64,000 nucleotides of DNA from Nocardia abscessus (GTDB taxonomy: Bacteria; Actinomycetota; Actinomycetes; Mycobacteriales; Mycobacteriaceae), in NCBI RefSeq assembly GCF_015477775.1, contig NZ_JADLQO010000006.1, positions 186,001 through 250,000 of the forward strand, written 5' to 3'. The notes beneath the pieces were generated by a model that saw only the letters and a program-made list of their open reading frames with translations, searched no databases and was not told where the DNA came from. Of the stretch, positions 8,172 to 16,507 are shown piece after piece; the first letter of the stretch is position 1; the number at the start of each line of letters is the position of its first letter. The translations under genes were made by a program, and so were the position numbers.

Positions 8172-8209
8172 ACTCTGGTGGCAAGCAGTTGATCGGAAAG
8201 GGGTCCGGC

Positions 8210-9247
8210 GTGAAGTTCGGATTGCAACTCGGGTACTGGATGGCCCAGCCGCCCGTGAACGCGGGGGAGCTGGTGGTGGCGGCCGAGGAAGCCGGGTTCG
8301 ACGCCGTGTTCGCCGCCGAGTCCTGGGGGTCGGACGCGTTCGGCCCGCTCACCTGGTGGGGCTCGTCCACGCGGCGGGTGCGCCTCGGCACGTCGGTGGT
8401 GCAGATGTCGGCGCGCACGCCCGCCGCGACCGCCATGCACGCGCTCACCCTCGACCACCTCAGCGGCGGACGCGCCATCCTCGGTTTGGGCGTCTCGGGT
8501 CCGCAGGTGGTGGAGGGCTGGTACGGCCAGCCGTTCGCCAAGCCCTTGCAGCGCACCCGCGAATACGTCGGGATCGTGCGCCAGGTGCTGGCGCGCCAGG
8601 CTCCGGTCGTCAACGAGGGCCCGCACTATCCGCTGCCCTACACCGGCTCGGGCTCGACCGGCCTCGGCAAGCCGCTGAAGCCGATCGTGCATCCGCTACG
8701 TGCGGATTTGCCTATCTGGCTGGGCGCGGAGGGTCCGAAGAACGTCGCGCTCACCGCCGAGATCGCCGACGGCTGGCTGGCCATCTACTACGCGCCCCGG
8801 CTGGCCGGGATGTACGACGACTGGCTCGACGAGGGCTTCGCGCGGGCGGGCGCGCGGCGCGGTAGGGACGATTTCGAGATCGCCGCGAGTTGCCAGGTGG
8901 TGATCACCGACGATCCGGCGAGCGAGCTGGAGCGGATGCGCTGGATCATGGCGCTCTACATCGGCGGCATGGGCGCGCCCGAGCTGAACTTCCACGCCCA
9001 GGTGTACCGGCGGATGGGATACGACCGCGAGGTCGACGAGATCGGCCGGCTGTTCCAGTCGGGCAAGAAGGCCGAGGCGGCGGCGGTGGTGCCGGACGAG
9101 CTGATTCTGGACACCGCGATCATCGGCGACGAGGAGCACGTCCGCAAGCAACTGCGGGTGTGGGAGGCCGCGGGCGTGACGATGATGCTGGTGTCGGTTC
9201 CGGATGTCGCGCAATTGCATCGGCTCGCACCCCTTGTCGAACAGTAG
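8210..9247 (+). CDS. LLM-class F420-type oxidoreductase, Rv3520c-like
   Basis: A 345-residue luciferase-fold enzyme whose N-terminus (FGLQLGYWMAQPP) and length match my recollection of Mtb Rv3520c, which sits divergent from Rv3521 just as here. F420 is the likely cofactor, but binding residues cannot be proven by eye. The GTG at 8210 is preferred because GGAAAGGGG is 6-7 bases upstream and the protein then starts VKFGLQLGY. A role on a steroid CoA ester is inferred from the KstR box in front. Its stop overlaps the next KstR box. Confidence 0.82.
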   Translation: MKFGLQLGYWMAQPPVNAGELVVAAEEAGFDAVFAAESWGSDAFGPLTWWGSSTRRVRLGTSVVQMSARTPAATAMHALTLDHLSGGRAILGLGVSGPQVVEGWYGQPFAKPLQRTREYVGIVRQVLARQAPVVNEGPHYPLPYTGSGSTGLGKPLKPIVHPLRADLPIWLGAEGPKNVALTAEIADGWLAIYYAPRLAGMYDDWLDEGFARAGARRGRDDFEIAASCQVVITDDPASELERMRWIMALYIGGMGAPELNFHAQVYRRMGYDREVDEIGRLFQSGKKAEAAAVVPDELILDTAIIGDEEHVRKQLRVWEAAGVTMMLVSVPDVAQLHRLAPLVEQ

Positions 9248-9258
9248 AACACGTTCTA
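9245..9258. promoter_or_regulatory. KstR operator for the FadD4-like gene
   Basis: TAGAACACGTTCTA is an exact and palindromic match. It overlaps the stop codon of the preceding gene and its last two bases are the first two of the -10 hexamer at 9257-9262. Confidence 0.85.
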
Positions 9259-9262
9259 GATT
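9257..9262 (+). promoter_or_regulatory. -10 box of a leaderless promoter
   Basis: TAGATT followed by 7 bases and then the GTG start at 9270. The -10 box overlaps the KstR operator, so repressor binding would block polymerase. Confidence 0.6.
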
Positions 9263-9269
9263 CAATGGG

Positions 9270-10868
9270 GTGACTGCCTCACCAGCCCCGTCGGCTCCGC
9301 CTCCTCACAATCCCCCCATGCAGGAGTCAGTGAAAATTCTCGGTCTGTGGAACATCGCCGAAGCCGAACCCGATCGGATCGCGATGGTCGATCCCTGGGG
9401 CCGGGAGGTGACGTATCGCGAATTGGCCACGCTCGCCAATCGTTACGCCACCGGCCTGCGCGGGCTGGGCCTGAAGACCGGTGACGTGCTGGTCAGCATG
9501 GTGCACAACTGCGTGGAGGCGATCGCGGCCTACTTCGCCGCCTACCAGTCCGGGTTGTACATCGTCGCGGTGAACTGGCACCTCACCGGCCCGGAGGTCG
9601 CCTACATCCTGGCCGACAGCGAGGCCAAGGCGTTCATCGCCAGCGATCGTTTCGCCGCCGCCGCGAAGGCCGCCGCCGACGAGGCGGGGCTGCCCGCGAC
9701 GGCGCGCTTCGCGGTGGGCGAGATCGAGGGCTTCAAGTCGGTGGCCTGGCTCGGCGCCGCGGACACCGGCCGCCCGTCCGATCGCAGCACGGGCGCGCCG
9801 ATGCTGTACACGTCGGGAACCACGGGACGGCCCAAGGGTGTTCGGCGTCCGCTGACCGGAGCCGACCCCGATGTCGTTCCGCCGCACACCACCGCGTTCT
9901 TCGGCCTGTTCGAACTCACGCCCTACGACGACCACGTGCACATCTGCGGCTCGCCGCTGTATCACACCGCGGTGCTGAACTTCGCCACCATCTCGATCCA
10001 GCTGGGCCACAAGCTCGTTCTGATGGATCGCTGGGACGCCGAGGACATGCTGCGGCTGATCGACAAGCACCGGGTGACGCACAGTCACATGGTGCCCACG
10101 CAGTTCCACCGCCTGCTCGCGCTGCCGGAGGAGGTGCGCGCCAAGTACGACGTGTCCTCGCTGCGCAGCATGGTGCACGGCGCCGCGCCCTGCCCGCAGG
10201 AGACCAAGCGGCAGATGCTGGAGTGGTGGGGGCCGACGGTCACCGAGTACTACGCGGCCACCGAGGGCGGCGGCACGGTGATCAACGGCTCCGAGTGGTT
10301 GCGCAAGCCGGGCTCGGTCGGCAAGGCGTGGCCCTGGTCGGTGATCAAGGTGCTCAGCGAGGAAGACGGCTCCGAGGTCCCGGCGGGTGAGACGGGTCTG
10401 GTCTACATGCGCATGGGCGCTTCGAGTTTCGAGTACCACCACGACAAGGCGAAGACCGAGGACTCGCGCGTCGGCGACCTGTTCACCGTCGGCGACATCG
10501 GCCACCTCGACGAGGACGGCTATCTCTACCTGCACGACCGGCGCTCGGACCTGATCCTGTCCGGTGGCGTGAACATCTATCCGGCGGAGGTCGAGAACGT
10601 TCTGATCACCCACCCGAAGGTCGCCGATGTGGCGGTTTTCGGCATCCCACACCCGGATTGGGGCCAGGAGGTGAAGGCGGTCGTGCAGCCCGCCGACGGG
10701 GTGGCCGCGGGCGACGCGCTCACCGAGGAGCTTCTCGCTTTCGCCGCCACGCAGTTGGCGAAGTACAAGATGCCCAAGTCGATCGACTATCTTCCCGAAC
10801 TGCCGCGCGACCCCAACGGCAAGCTCTACAAGCGCAAGCTCCGCGAGCGGTACATCCCCGCGTCCTGA
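9270..10868 (+). CDS. Acyl-CoA synthetase, FadD4-like
   Basis: Adenylate-forming enzyme of about 532 residues. Visible motifs are the P-loop YTSGTTGRPKGV, EYYAATEGGG (A5), DIGHLDEDGYLYLHDRRSDL (A7/A8) and a C-terminal lysine in NGKLYKRKL (A10). It should activate a carboxylic acid to an acyl-CoA. It looks more like Mtb FadD4 than like the known sterol ligases FadD3, FadD17 or FadD19. The KstR box overlapping its promoter makes a sterol-derived acid a reasonable substrate, but this is inference. The GTG at 9270 is chosen because it sits 7 bases from a TAnnnT box; an ATG at 9318 is the alternative. A hairpin terminator follows at 10982. Confidence 0.85.
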   Translation: MTASPAPSAPPPHNPPMQESVKILGLWNIAEAEPDRIAMVDPWGREVTYRELATLANRYATGLRGLGLKTGDVLVSMVHNCVEAIAAYFAAYQSGLYIVAVNWHLTGPEVAYILADSEAKAFIASDRFAAAAKAAADEAGLPATARFAVGEIEGFKSVAWLGAADTGRPSDRSTGAPMLYTSGTTGRPKGVRRPLTGADPDVVPPHTTAFFGLFELTPYDDHVHICGSPLYHTAVLNFATISIQLGHKLVLMDRWDAEDMLRLIDKHRVTHSHMVPTQFHRLLALPEEVRAKYDVSSLRSMVHGAAPCPQETKRQMLEWWGPTVTEYYAATEGGGTVINGSEWLRKPGSVGKAWPWSVIKVLSEEDGSEVPAGETGLVYMRMGASSFEYHHDKAKTEDSRVGDLFTVGDIGHLDEDGYLYLHDRRSDLILSGGVNIYPAEVENVLITHPKVADVAVFGIPHPDWGQEVKAVVQPADGVAAGDALTEELLAFAATQLAKYKMPKSIDYLPELPRDPNGKLYKRKLRERYIPAS

Positions 10869-10981
10869 CACGCGCCGCCGGACGGCGTCGGGTGAGAGTC
10901 CGCCCCGGATCCGGCGGGGGCGAGGCGGCGGAGTAGCCGGTCCGCTGGGGCTGCGGTCCGGCCGCGCGACGACGCCGAAAA

Positions 10982-11022
10982 GCGAATGCGCCCTTCGCGA
11001 CTACCGCGAAGGGCGCATTCGC
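10982..11022. terminator. Two-way terminator hairpin
   Basis: An 18-bp perfect stem (10982-10999 with 11005-11022) and a 5-base loop lie between the converging acyl-CoA synthetase and sigma-factor genes, 10 bases from the sigma stop. Confidence 0.9.
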
Positions 11023-11032
11023 GGGTTCCGGG

Positions 11033-12031
11033 TCAGATGCGCTCGCGCAGTTCGGGCGCGAGGCCGAACAGCGGGAACAGCTTCTCGGTGTCGAGGAAGA
11101 AGTTCAGCCCGGCGATGGTGTCGCCGTCGAGTTCCAGCACCGTGATCGACCACGGCACCCACACGCCCGGCTCCTCGCCCGGCTTGTAGTGGCCGAAGGC
11201 GGGCAGGCCGTTAGCGCCCTCCAGGCGGACCATTCGCGAATCGCGGCAAGCGCTTCCGTGCCCGAGCATGAACGCGGCCACGTTCTCCGGGCCGGAGATC
11301 CACAGCTCGATCGGCGGCATGGACAGCGCCACATCCGTTTTCAGCAAGGTGGTGAGCGTGTCCATGTCGTAGGCCTCGAACGCCTTGACGAAGTTGTCCA
11401 CCAGCCGGCGCTGGTCCTCGTCGGTCTCGTCGTAGGTGTCGGTGGCCGCGGGCTGCACCTTGGACATGGTGGCGCGCGCCCGTTGCAGCGCGCTGTTGAC
11501 CGACGCGGGCGACATGGTGAGCGCCTCGGCGGTCTCATTGGCGGAGAACCGCAGCACCTCACGCATGATCAGGATCGCGCGCTGGGTGGCGGGCAGGTGC
11601 TGGCAGGCGGCGACGAAGGCCAGGCGCAGCGTGTCCTTGGCGCTGGCGCGCTCGGCCGGATCGGCGCCGAAGGCCAGCGCGTTCGGGATGGGCTCGATCC
11701 AGACGTAGTCCGGCTGCGGCGCGGGAAGCGGCGAATCCGGCCGCGACGGACCGGACAGATCCATCGGCCGGGCCCGGCGCTGCGGGCCGTCGAGCATGTC
11801 CAGGCAGACGTTCGTGGTGATCTTGTACAGCCAGGAGCGCAGGCTGGCGCGGCCCTCGAACGAGTCATAGGACTTCCACGCCCGGGTATAGGTCTCCTGC
11901 ACGGCGTCTTCCGCTTCGAAGGAGGAGCCGAGCATGCGGTAGGCATAAGCGCACAGTTCTCTGCGATGGGTCTCGAACGCCGCGAGCACATCGGGAGCGA
12001 GGCCGGCTGGGGAGCCGGACGAGTCGTTCAT
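11033..12031 (-). CDS. sigG: ECF sigma factor with SnoaL-like C-terminal domain (SigG type)
   Basis: About 332 residues. Region 2 (AYAYRMLGSSFEAEDAVQET) and region 4 (LPATQRAILIMREVLRFSANETAEAL, then the NSALQRAR recognition helix) are clear. The last ~120 residues form a SnoaL-like domain (VDNFVKAFEAYDMDTLTTLL), as in SigG and ECF41-type factors, where this tail replaces a separate anti-sigma factor and modulates activity. No anti-sigma gene is adjacent. The ATG at 12029-12031 is preferred over longer options. It diverges from a VOC-fold gene across 185 bases, a common arrangement for this sigma family. Confidence 0.85.
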   Translation of the reverse strand: MNDSSGSPAGLAPDVLAAFETHRRELCAYAYRMLGSSFEAEDAVQETYTRAWKSYDSFEGRASLRSWLYKITTNVCLDMLDGPQRRARPMDLSGPSRPDSPLPAPQPDYVWIEPIPNALAFGADPAERASAKDTLRLAFVAACQHLPATQRAILIMREVLRFSANETAEALTMSPASVNSALQRARATMSKVQPAATDTYDETDEDQRRLVDNFVKAFEAYDMDTLTTLLKTDVALSMPPIELWISGPENVAAFMLGHGSACRDSRMVRLEGANGLPAFGHYKPGEEPGVWVPWSITVLELDGDTIAGLNFFLDTEKLFPLFGLAPELRERI

Positions 12032-12216
12032 GGGAGTCACCCTGCCACAGGCCACCGACACAAAACAGGCCCTCGAACTCGAGGGGCTCCGCTGATCAAG
12101 ATCATTAAACCTGCCCGGCCTGTGGGACGCGTCACCGGCGCTCGGGCGATGAGTTTGTCGTGGGTGGCCCGTCATATCCGGTGATACGAAACGGACTTGC
12201 TCGAGAGGAAGAGGCC

Positions 12217-12636
12217 ATGAGCAGCAAGATGATCTTCATCAATCTCCCGGTTGCCGATCTGAACCGGTCGAAGGCGTTCTACGAAGCGCTGGGCTGGAAG
12301 GTCAACCAGGAATTCACCGACGACAACGCCGCCTGCATCGTGGTCGACGACAACATCTGCCTGATGCTGCTCATCAAGGACTTCTTCACCACCTTCAGCA
12401 AGCGGCCGGTCGCCGACACCACGGCGGCGATCAACGCCGCGTATGCGCTCGCGCTCGGCAGCGCCGCCGAGGTCGACAGCCTCACCGCCGCCGCGCTGGC
12501 GGCAGGCGGCACCGAAGAGGTGAACGAGGACAAGCGTGCGCAGGAGGCGCAGGTCGGCATGCACGGCCGCACCTTCATCGACCCGGACGGCCACCAGTGG
12601 GAGCCGTTCTGGATGGATTACCCGGGCGCCGACTGA
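12217..12636 (+). CDS. VOC-superfamily (glyoxalase-like) protein
   Basis: A 139-residue vicinal-oxygen-chelate protein. It starts FINLPVADLNRSKAFYEALGW, the standard first module, and ends RTFIDPDGHQWEPFWMD. Such proteins bind a metal and act as glyoxalases, dioxygenases or resistance proteins; the substrate cannot be told here. GAGAGGAAGAGG precedes the ATG at 12217. It is divergent from the SnoaL-tailed sigma factor and is a candidate target of it. A terminator hairpin follows. Confidence 0.8.
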   Translation: MSSKMIFINLPVADLNRSKAFYEALGWKVNQEFTDDNAACIVVDDNICLMLLIKDFFTTFSKRPVADTTAAINAAYALALGSAAEVDSLTAAALAAGGTEEVNEDKRAQEAQVGMHGRTFIDPDGHQWEPFWMDYPGAD

Positions 12637-12650
12637 GCCCGGCGAGGGGT

Positions 12651-12680
12651 CGCCCCCGATGCGTACGCGCACCGGGGGCG
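12651..12680. terminator. Terminator hairpin between converging genes
   Basis: CGCCCCCG (12651-12658) pairs with CGGGGGCG (12673-12680); an inner GCG/CGC extends the stem around a TACG loop. It lies between the VOC gene and the end of the hydratase gene. Confidence 0.7.
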
Positions 12681-12709
12681 TCGGGCTCTCGTCAGCATCC
12701 TCAGCATCG

Positions 12710-13492
12710 TCAGCTTCCGGTGAAAGAGGGCTTGCGCTTCTCCGCGAACGCCCGCGGGCCCTCCTTGGCGTCGGCCGAGCGGAACACCGTCATGCCGAGC
12801 TCGGCGTCGATCTGGAAGGCGTCCTCTTCGGGCATGGCCTCGGTCTCCCGGATGGTGCGCAGGATGGCCTGCACCGCGAGCGGGCCGTTGGCGGCGATCT
12901 GCCCGGCGATCTCGAGGGCCTTGTCCAGTGCCGTGCCGTCCGGCACCACGTGCCCGATCAGGCCGATCTCCTTGGCTTCGGCCGCGGTGAGGTGCCTGCC
13001 GGTGAGCAGGATCTCCGCGGCGATGGTGTAGGGGATCTGGCGGACCAGCCGCACGGCCGAGCCGCCCAGCGGGAACAGTCCCCATCGCGCTTCGGACACA
13101 CCGAATTTCGCGCTCTCCCCGGCGACTCGGATGTCGGTGCCCTGCAGGATCTCGGTGCCGCCCGCGATGGCCGGGCCCTCGACCGCCGCGATCAGCGGCT
13201 TGGTCAGCCTGCGGCCCTTGAGCAGCGCCTCCAGCTTGGCCGGATTCCAGCCGCCGCCGTCGATGGTGTCGCCGGGGTGCTCGGAGGTCATGCCCTTGAG
13301 ATCGGCGCCCGCGCAGAACGCGCCGCCCGCGCCGGTCAGGATCGCCACCCGGATGTCCGGATCGTCGTCCACCTGGTTCCAGGCGTCCTTCATGATCGCC
13401 ATCATCTCCCCGGACAGCGCGTTGCGCGCCTCGGGCCGGTTCATGGTGACGATGAGGACATGGTCGCGCTTCTCGATGAGGCAGTGCGGCAT
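12710..13492 (-). CDS. echA19: EchA19-like enoyl-CoA hydratase
   Basis: Crotonase-fold protein of 260 residues like Mtb EchA19 (Rv3516). It carries the oxyanion-hole segment GAGGAFCAGADLKG and the second active-site stretch SEARWGLFPLGG. In Mtb EchA19 hydrates the enoyl-CoA steroid side chain in the first beta-oxidation round. AGGAG lies about 10 bases before the ATG. It diverges from fadD19 and shares the KstR-type box at 13529, so hydratase and CoA ligase would be induced together. Confidence 0.9.
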   Translation of the reverse strand: MPHCLIEKRDHVLIVTMNRPEARNALSGEMMAIMKDAWNQVDDDPDIRVAILTGAGGAFCAGADLKGMTSEHPGDTIDGGGWNPAKLEALLKGRRLTKPLIAAVEGPAIAGGTEILQGTDIRVAGESAKFGVSEARWGLFPLGGSAVRLVRQIPYTIAAEILLTGRHLTAAEAKEIGLIGHVVPDGTALDKALEIAGQIAANGPLAVQAILRTIRETEAMPEEDAFQIDAELGMTVFRSADAKEGPRAFAEKRKPSFTGS

Positions 13493-13528
13493 CGCTGATA
13501 TCTCCTGACTTCGAGCCTTGTCAGAAAC

Positions 13529-13542
13529 AGTAACACGTTCTA
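13529..13542. promoter_or_regulatory. KstR-type operator between echA19 and fadD19
   Basis: AGTAACACGTTCTA matches the core AACnnGTTnnA; the first position is A instead of T. Its right end overlaps the fadD19 -10 hexamer. Confidence 0.7.
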
Positions 13543-13546
13543 TTTT
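13541..13546 (+). promoter_or_regulatory. -10 box of a leaderless promoter
   Basis: TATTTT, then 7 bases, then the fadD19 GTG at 13554. It overlaps the KstR-type operator by two bases. Confidence 0.6.
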
Positions 13547-13553
13547 TAAGGCT

Positions 13554-15203
13554 GTGAGCTACAACATAGCGGACCTTGTCGAACATGCCATCGACCTGAT
13601 GCCCGACCGCGTCGCGCTGGCCGACGACGGCCGCGAGGTCACCTACGCCCAGTTGGAGGAGCGGGCCAATAAACTCGCCCATTACCTGCAAGAACAGGGA
13701 GTTCAGCCGGGCGACAAGGTGGGCATCTACTCACGCAACACGATCGAGGCCGTCGAGGCCATGGTCGCGATCTTCAAGGCGCGGGCCGTGATGATCAACG
13801 TGAACTTCCGATACGTCGAGAACGAGTTGCAATACATCTTCGACAACTCGGACATGGTCGCGCTGATCCACGAGCGGCGCTACAGCGACAGGGTCGCGGC
13901 CGTGCGCCCGAAGACTCCGCAGCTGCGCACGGTCGTCGTCGTCGACGACGATACGACCGGCACGATTCCCACCGCAGCGGATTCGGCGGATTACGAGACG
14001 GTGCTCGCGCAGTCCTCGGGTGAGCGCGACTTCGGCGAACGCTCCCCGGACGACCTGTACATGGTCTACACCGGCGGCACCACCGGCATGCCCAAAGGCG
14101 TGATGTGGCGTCAGGAGGACGTGTGGCGCGTGCTCGGCGCCGGCATCAACTTCATCACCGGCGAATACGTCAAGGACGAGTGGGAACTGGCGAAGGTCGG
14201 CGCGGGCAGCCCGCCGATGACGCGTTTCCCGATTCCGCCGATGATCCACGGCGGCGCGCAGTGGGCCACCTTCCACAGCCTGTTCGGCGGCGGCAAGGCC
14301 GTGATGATCCCGGAGTTCTCCGGGCACGGGGTGTGGCGGGCCATCGACAAGCACAAGATCAACCTGATCTTCATCACCGGTGACGCGATGGCGCGCCCCA
14401 TGCTCGACGCGCTGATCGAGGGCAACCCGGAGACCGGGCAGCCCTACGACCTTTCGAGCCTGTACGTGATGGCCAGCAGCGCGGCGCTGTTCTCGCCCGC
14501 GCTCAAGGACCAGTTCCTCGAGCTGCTGCCCAACCGGATGATCTCCGATTCGATCGGCTCGTCGGAGACCGGTTTCGGCGGTATCGCCATCGTGGCCAAG
14601 GGCGCGACGCACACCGGGGGGCCGCGCGTGAAGATCGACGCCTCCACCGACGTGCTCGACGAGAACGGCGATCCGGTGCAGCCCGGCTCCGGCCAGGTCG
14701 GCATCCTGGCCCGGCGCGGGCACATCCCGCTCGGCTACTACAAGGACGAGGCGAAAACCGCGGCGACCTTCAAGGAGTTCAACGGGATCCGCTACGCCAT
14801 CCCCGGCGACTTCGCCCGGGTCGAGGAGGACGGCTCGGTCACCATGCTCGGCCGCGGCTCGGTCAGCATCAACAGCGGCGGCGAGAAGATCTACCCCGAG
14901 GAGGTCGAGGGCGCGCTCAAGACGCACCCCGAGATCTTCGACGCGCTCGTGGTCGGCATCGAGGACGAGCGCTGGGGCCAGCGGGTGGTCGCGGTCGTGC
15001 AGTGCCGGGGCGAGTCCCGCCCCACCCTGGAGGAGCTGCGCCCCATGCTCACCCAAGAGATCGCACCGTACAAACTCCCGCGCAGCTTGTGGTTCGTCGA
15101 CGAGATCAAGCGCTCCCCGGCGGGCAAGCCCGACTACCGCTGGGCCAAGGAACAAACCCAGTCTCGCCCCGCCGACGACCACGCGGTGGCGAGCGCGAAA
15201 TAA
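13554..15203 (+). CDS. fadD19: FadD19-like steroid side-chain CoA ligase
   Basis: A 549-residue acyl-CoA synthetase. Several blocks agree with Mtb FadD19 (Rv3515c, 548 residues) as I recall it: NIADL near the start, VNVNFRYVE-like text, YTGGTTG..PKGVMWR, DSIGSSETGFGG and the ending RSPAGKPDYRWAKEQT. FadD19 attaches CoA to the C26 acid that CYP125 makes (3-oxocholest-4-en-26-oate). The AMP-binding P-loop and catalytic lysine region are intact. The GTG at 13554 gives the family length; the longer ATG at 13518 would run through the operator. Confidence 0.92.
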   Translation: MSYNIADLVEHAIDLMPDRVALADDGREVTYAQLEERANKLAHYLQEQGVQPGDKVGIYSRNTIEAVEAMVAIFKARAVMINVNFRYVENELQYIFDNSDMVALIHERRYSDRVAAVRPKTPQLRTVVVVDDDTTGTIPTAADSADYETVLAQSSGERDFGERSPDDLYMVYTGGTTGMPKGVMWRQEDVWRVLGAGINFITGEYVKDEWELAKVGAGSPPMTRFPIPPMIHGGAQWATFHSLFGGGKAVMIPEFSGHGVWRAIDKHKINLIFITGDAMARPMLDALIEGNPETGQPYDLSSLYVMASSAALFSPALKDQFLELLPNRMISDSIGSSETGFGGIAIVAKGATHTGGPRVKIDASTDVLDENGDPVQPGSGQVGILARRGHIPLGYYKDEAKTAATFKEFNGIRYAIPGDFARVEEDGSVTMLGRGSVSINSGGEKIYPEEVEGALKTHPEIFDALVVGIEDERWGQRVVAVVQCRGESRPTLEELRPMLTQEIAPYKLPRSLWFVDEIKRSPAGKPDYRWAKEQTQSRPADDHAVASAK

Positions 15204-15217
15204 GTCCCTCGCGTCCT

Positions 15218-16405
15218 TCAGCGGTTGGCGAGTTCGGCCAACTGGTAGGCGAGGCGGTAGCGGAAGGCGGGAACGCGGGCCAGGGTGGTGAGGATCAGGT
15301 TGCGCAGGGCGCGGGCGGGGCGTTGACGCAGGGTCGCCATCTTGGTCATGCGGTCGGTGAACGAGACGACGCCGAGGGCGACGGGGCGGCGGATCGTCTC
15401 GTAGTCGTCCAGCAGGATGTCCGGCTCGCCTGCCGATACGCGGGCCAGCAAAGGACCGAGGGCGGCGGCGTCCTGGATGCCGGTGTTCATGCCCTGGCCG
15501 CCCGCCGGGCTGTGCACGTGGGCGGCGTCGCCCGCGAGCAGGATGCGGCCGCTGCGGTAGCGGTCGGCGACACGGTGGTGCACGCGGAAGCGCGAGCTCC
15601 ACAGCACCTCGTGCACCCGTACCGCGCCACCGGGGCCGCGTGCGTCCAGTAGGGCCTGGACGTCCTCGACGGTCGAGTGCTCGGGCGCCGTTTCCAGAGT
15701 GGCGACCACGCGGTAGCGGTTCGGCTCGTTCTCGTCCGGCAGCGGCGCGACGACGGTGACCCCCTCCGGCGAGAGATGCAGGGCCACTTCGTCGCGCGGG
15801 ATCGGCCAGTCCATCCGCACATCGGCGAGGACGAAGGATTCCGGGTAGGTGGCGCCGGTGAACCCGATGCCGGCTTGTTCCCGGACGACGCTGTGCATGC
15901 CGTCGGTCCCGATGACGTAATCGGCGCGGATGCTGCCCGGCGTGCCAGCGGCGTCGGTGTATTCGACGGTGACGCCTTCGTTCTGTTCGGCGACCCGGCT
16001 GACCGTGTACAGCCGGTGCACGTCGCCACCCGCCTTCCGCAGCCGCTTCAGCAGCACCGCCTCGGTGATGTCCTGTGGCGTCATCAGGGTGTACGGGTAT
16101 CGCGTCGGGAGGCCGTCGAAGTCGATGGTGGCCAGCGTGCGGCCGCCGTCGTGCACGGTGAAGCGCGCGACGACGTCACCGGAGGCGACCAACTCGTCGG
16201 CGATGCCGAGTTCCTCGAGCACCTCCAGCGTCCTGGCGTGCACGACCGCGGCCCGCGAGGTGTTCGCGCCTTCGCTCAGCCGGTCCAGCAGGACGAAATC
16301 CACGCCAGCGTCGGCCAGCGTGATGGCGGCGGTGAGTCCGGCGGGGCCCGCGCCCACGATCACGACGGAGGTGGTGGCGGGCAGCGGGTTCGGCGTGGCG
16401 TTCAT
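15218..16405 (-). CDS. FAD-dependent aromatic-type monooxygenase
   Basis: A 395-residue flavoprotein of the PheA/TfdB/UbiH type: dinucleotide fold VVIVGAGPAGLTAAITL near residue 14, the YVIGTDGMHSVVR (DG) motif mid-chain, and GRILLAGDAAHVHSPAGGQG (GD motif) toward the C-terminus. It should hydroxylate an aromatic or polyketide-like substrate with NAD(P)H and O2. The divergent TetR gene and the two matching 29-bp operator copies suggest substrate-induced expression, possibly detoxification. GAGGAG precedes the ATG. No KstR box is present, so it is probably not part of the steroid regulon. Confidence 0.85.
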   Translation of the reverse strand: MNATPNPLPATTSVVIVGAGPAGLTAAITLADAGVDFVLLDRLSEGANTSRAAVVHARTLEVLEELGIADELVASGDVVARFTVHDGGRTLATIDFDGLPTRYPYTLMTPQDITEAVLLKRLRKAGGDVHRLYTVSRVAEQNEGVTVEYTDAAGTPGSIRADYVIGTDGMHSVVREQAGIGFTGATYPESFVLADVRMDWPIPRDEVALHLSPEGVTVVAPLPDENEPNRYRVVATLETAPEHSTVEDVQALLDARGPGGAVRVHEVLWSSRFRVHHRVADRYRSGRILLAGDAAHVHSPAGGQGMNTGIQDAAALGPLLARVSAGEPDILLDDYETIRRPVALGVVSFTDRMTKMATLRQRPARALRNLILTTLARVPAFRYRLAYQLAELANR

Positions 16406-16420
16406 CGGAACTCCTCAAGT

Positions 16421-16449
16421 CAACGTTTGTAGGCCAACGTTTGTTGGCA
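16421..16449. promoter_or_regulatory. TetR operator copy 1
   Basis: A 29-base element with an inner perfect dyad GCCAAC-gttt-GTTGGC (16433-16448). It is 23 of 29 identical to the second copy at 16479. It sits just upstream of the monooxygenase start. Confidence 0.65.
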
Positions 16450-16478
16450 TAACCGTAGCCCCGGCTGGGCTGGGAAGT

Positions 16479-16507
16479 CAACAGTTGTTGGCCTACACTT
16501 GTTGGCA
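16479..16507. promoter_or_regulatory. TetR operator copy 2
   Basis: Second copy of the 29-base element in the same orientation. It covers the tetR -10 box TACACT (16494-16499) and ends on the first base of the tetR ATG, so the regulator should repress itself. Confidence 0.65.
16494..16499 (+). promoter_or_regulatory. -10 box of leaderless tetR promoter
   Basis: TACACT, then 7 bases, then ATG at 16507. Confidence 0.55.
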
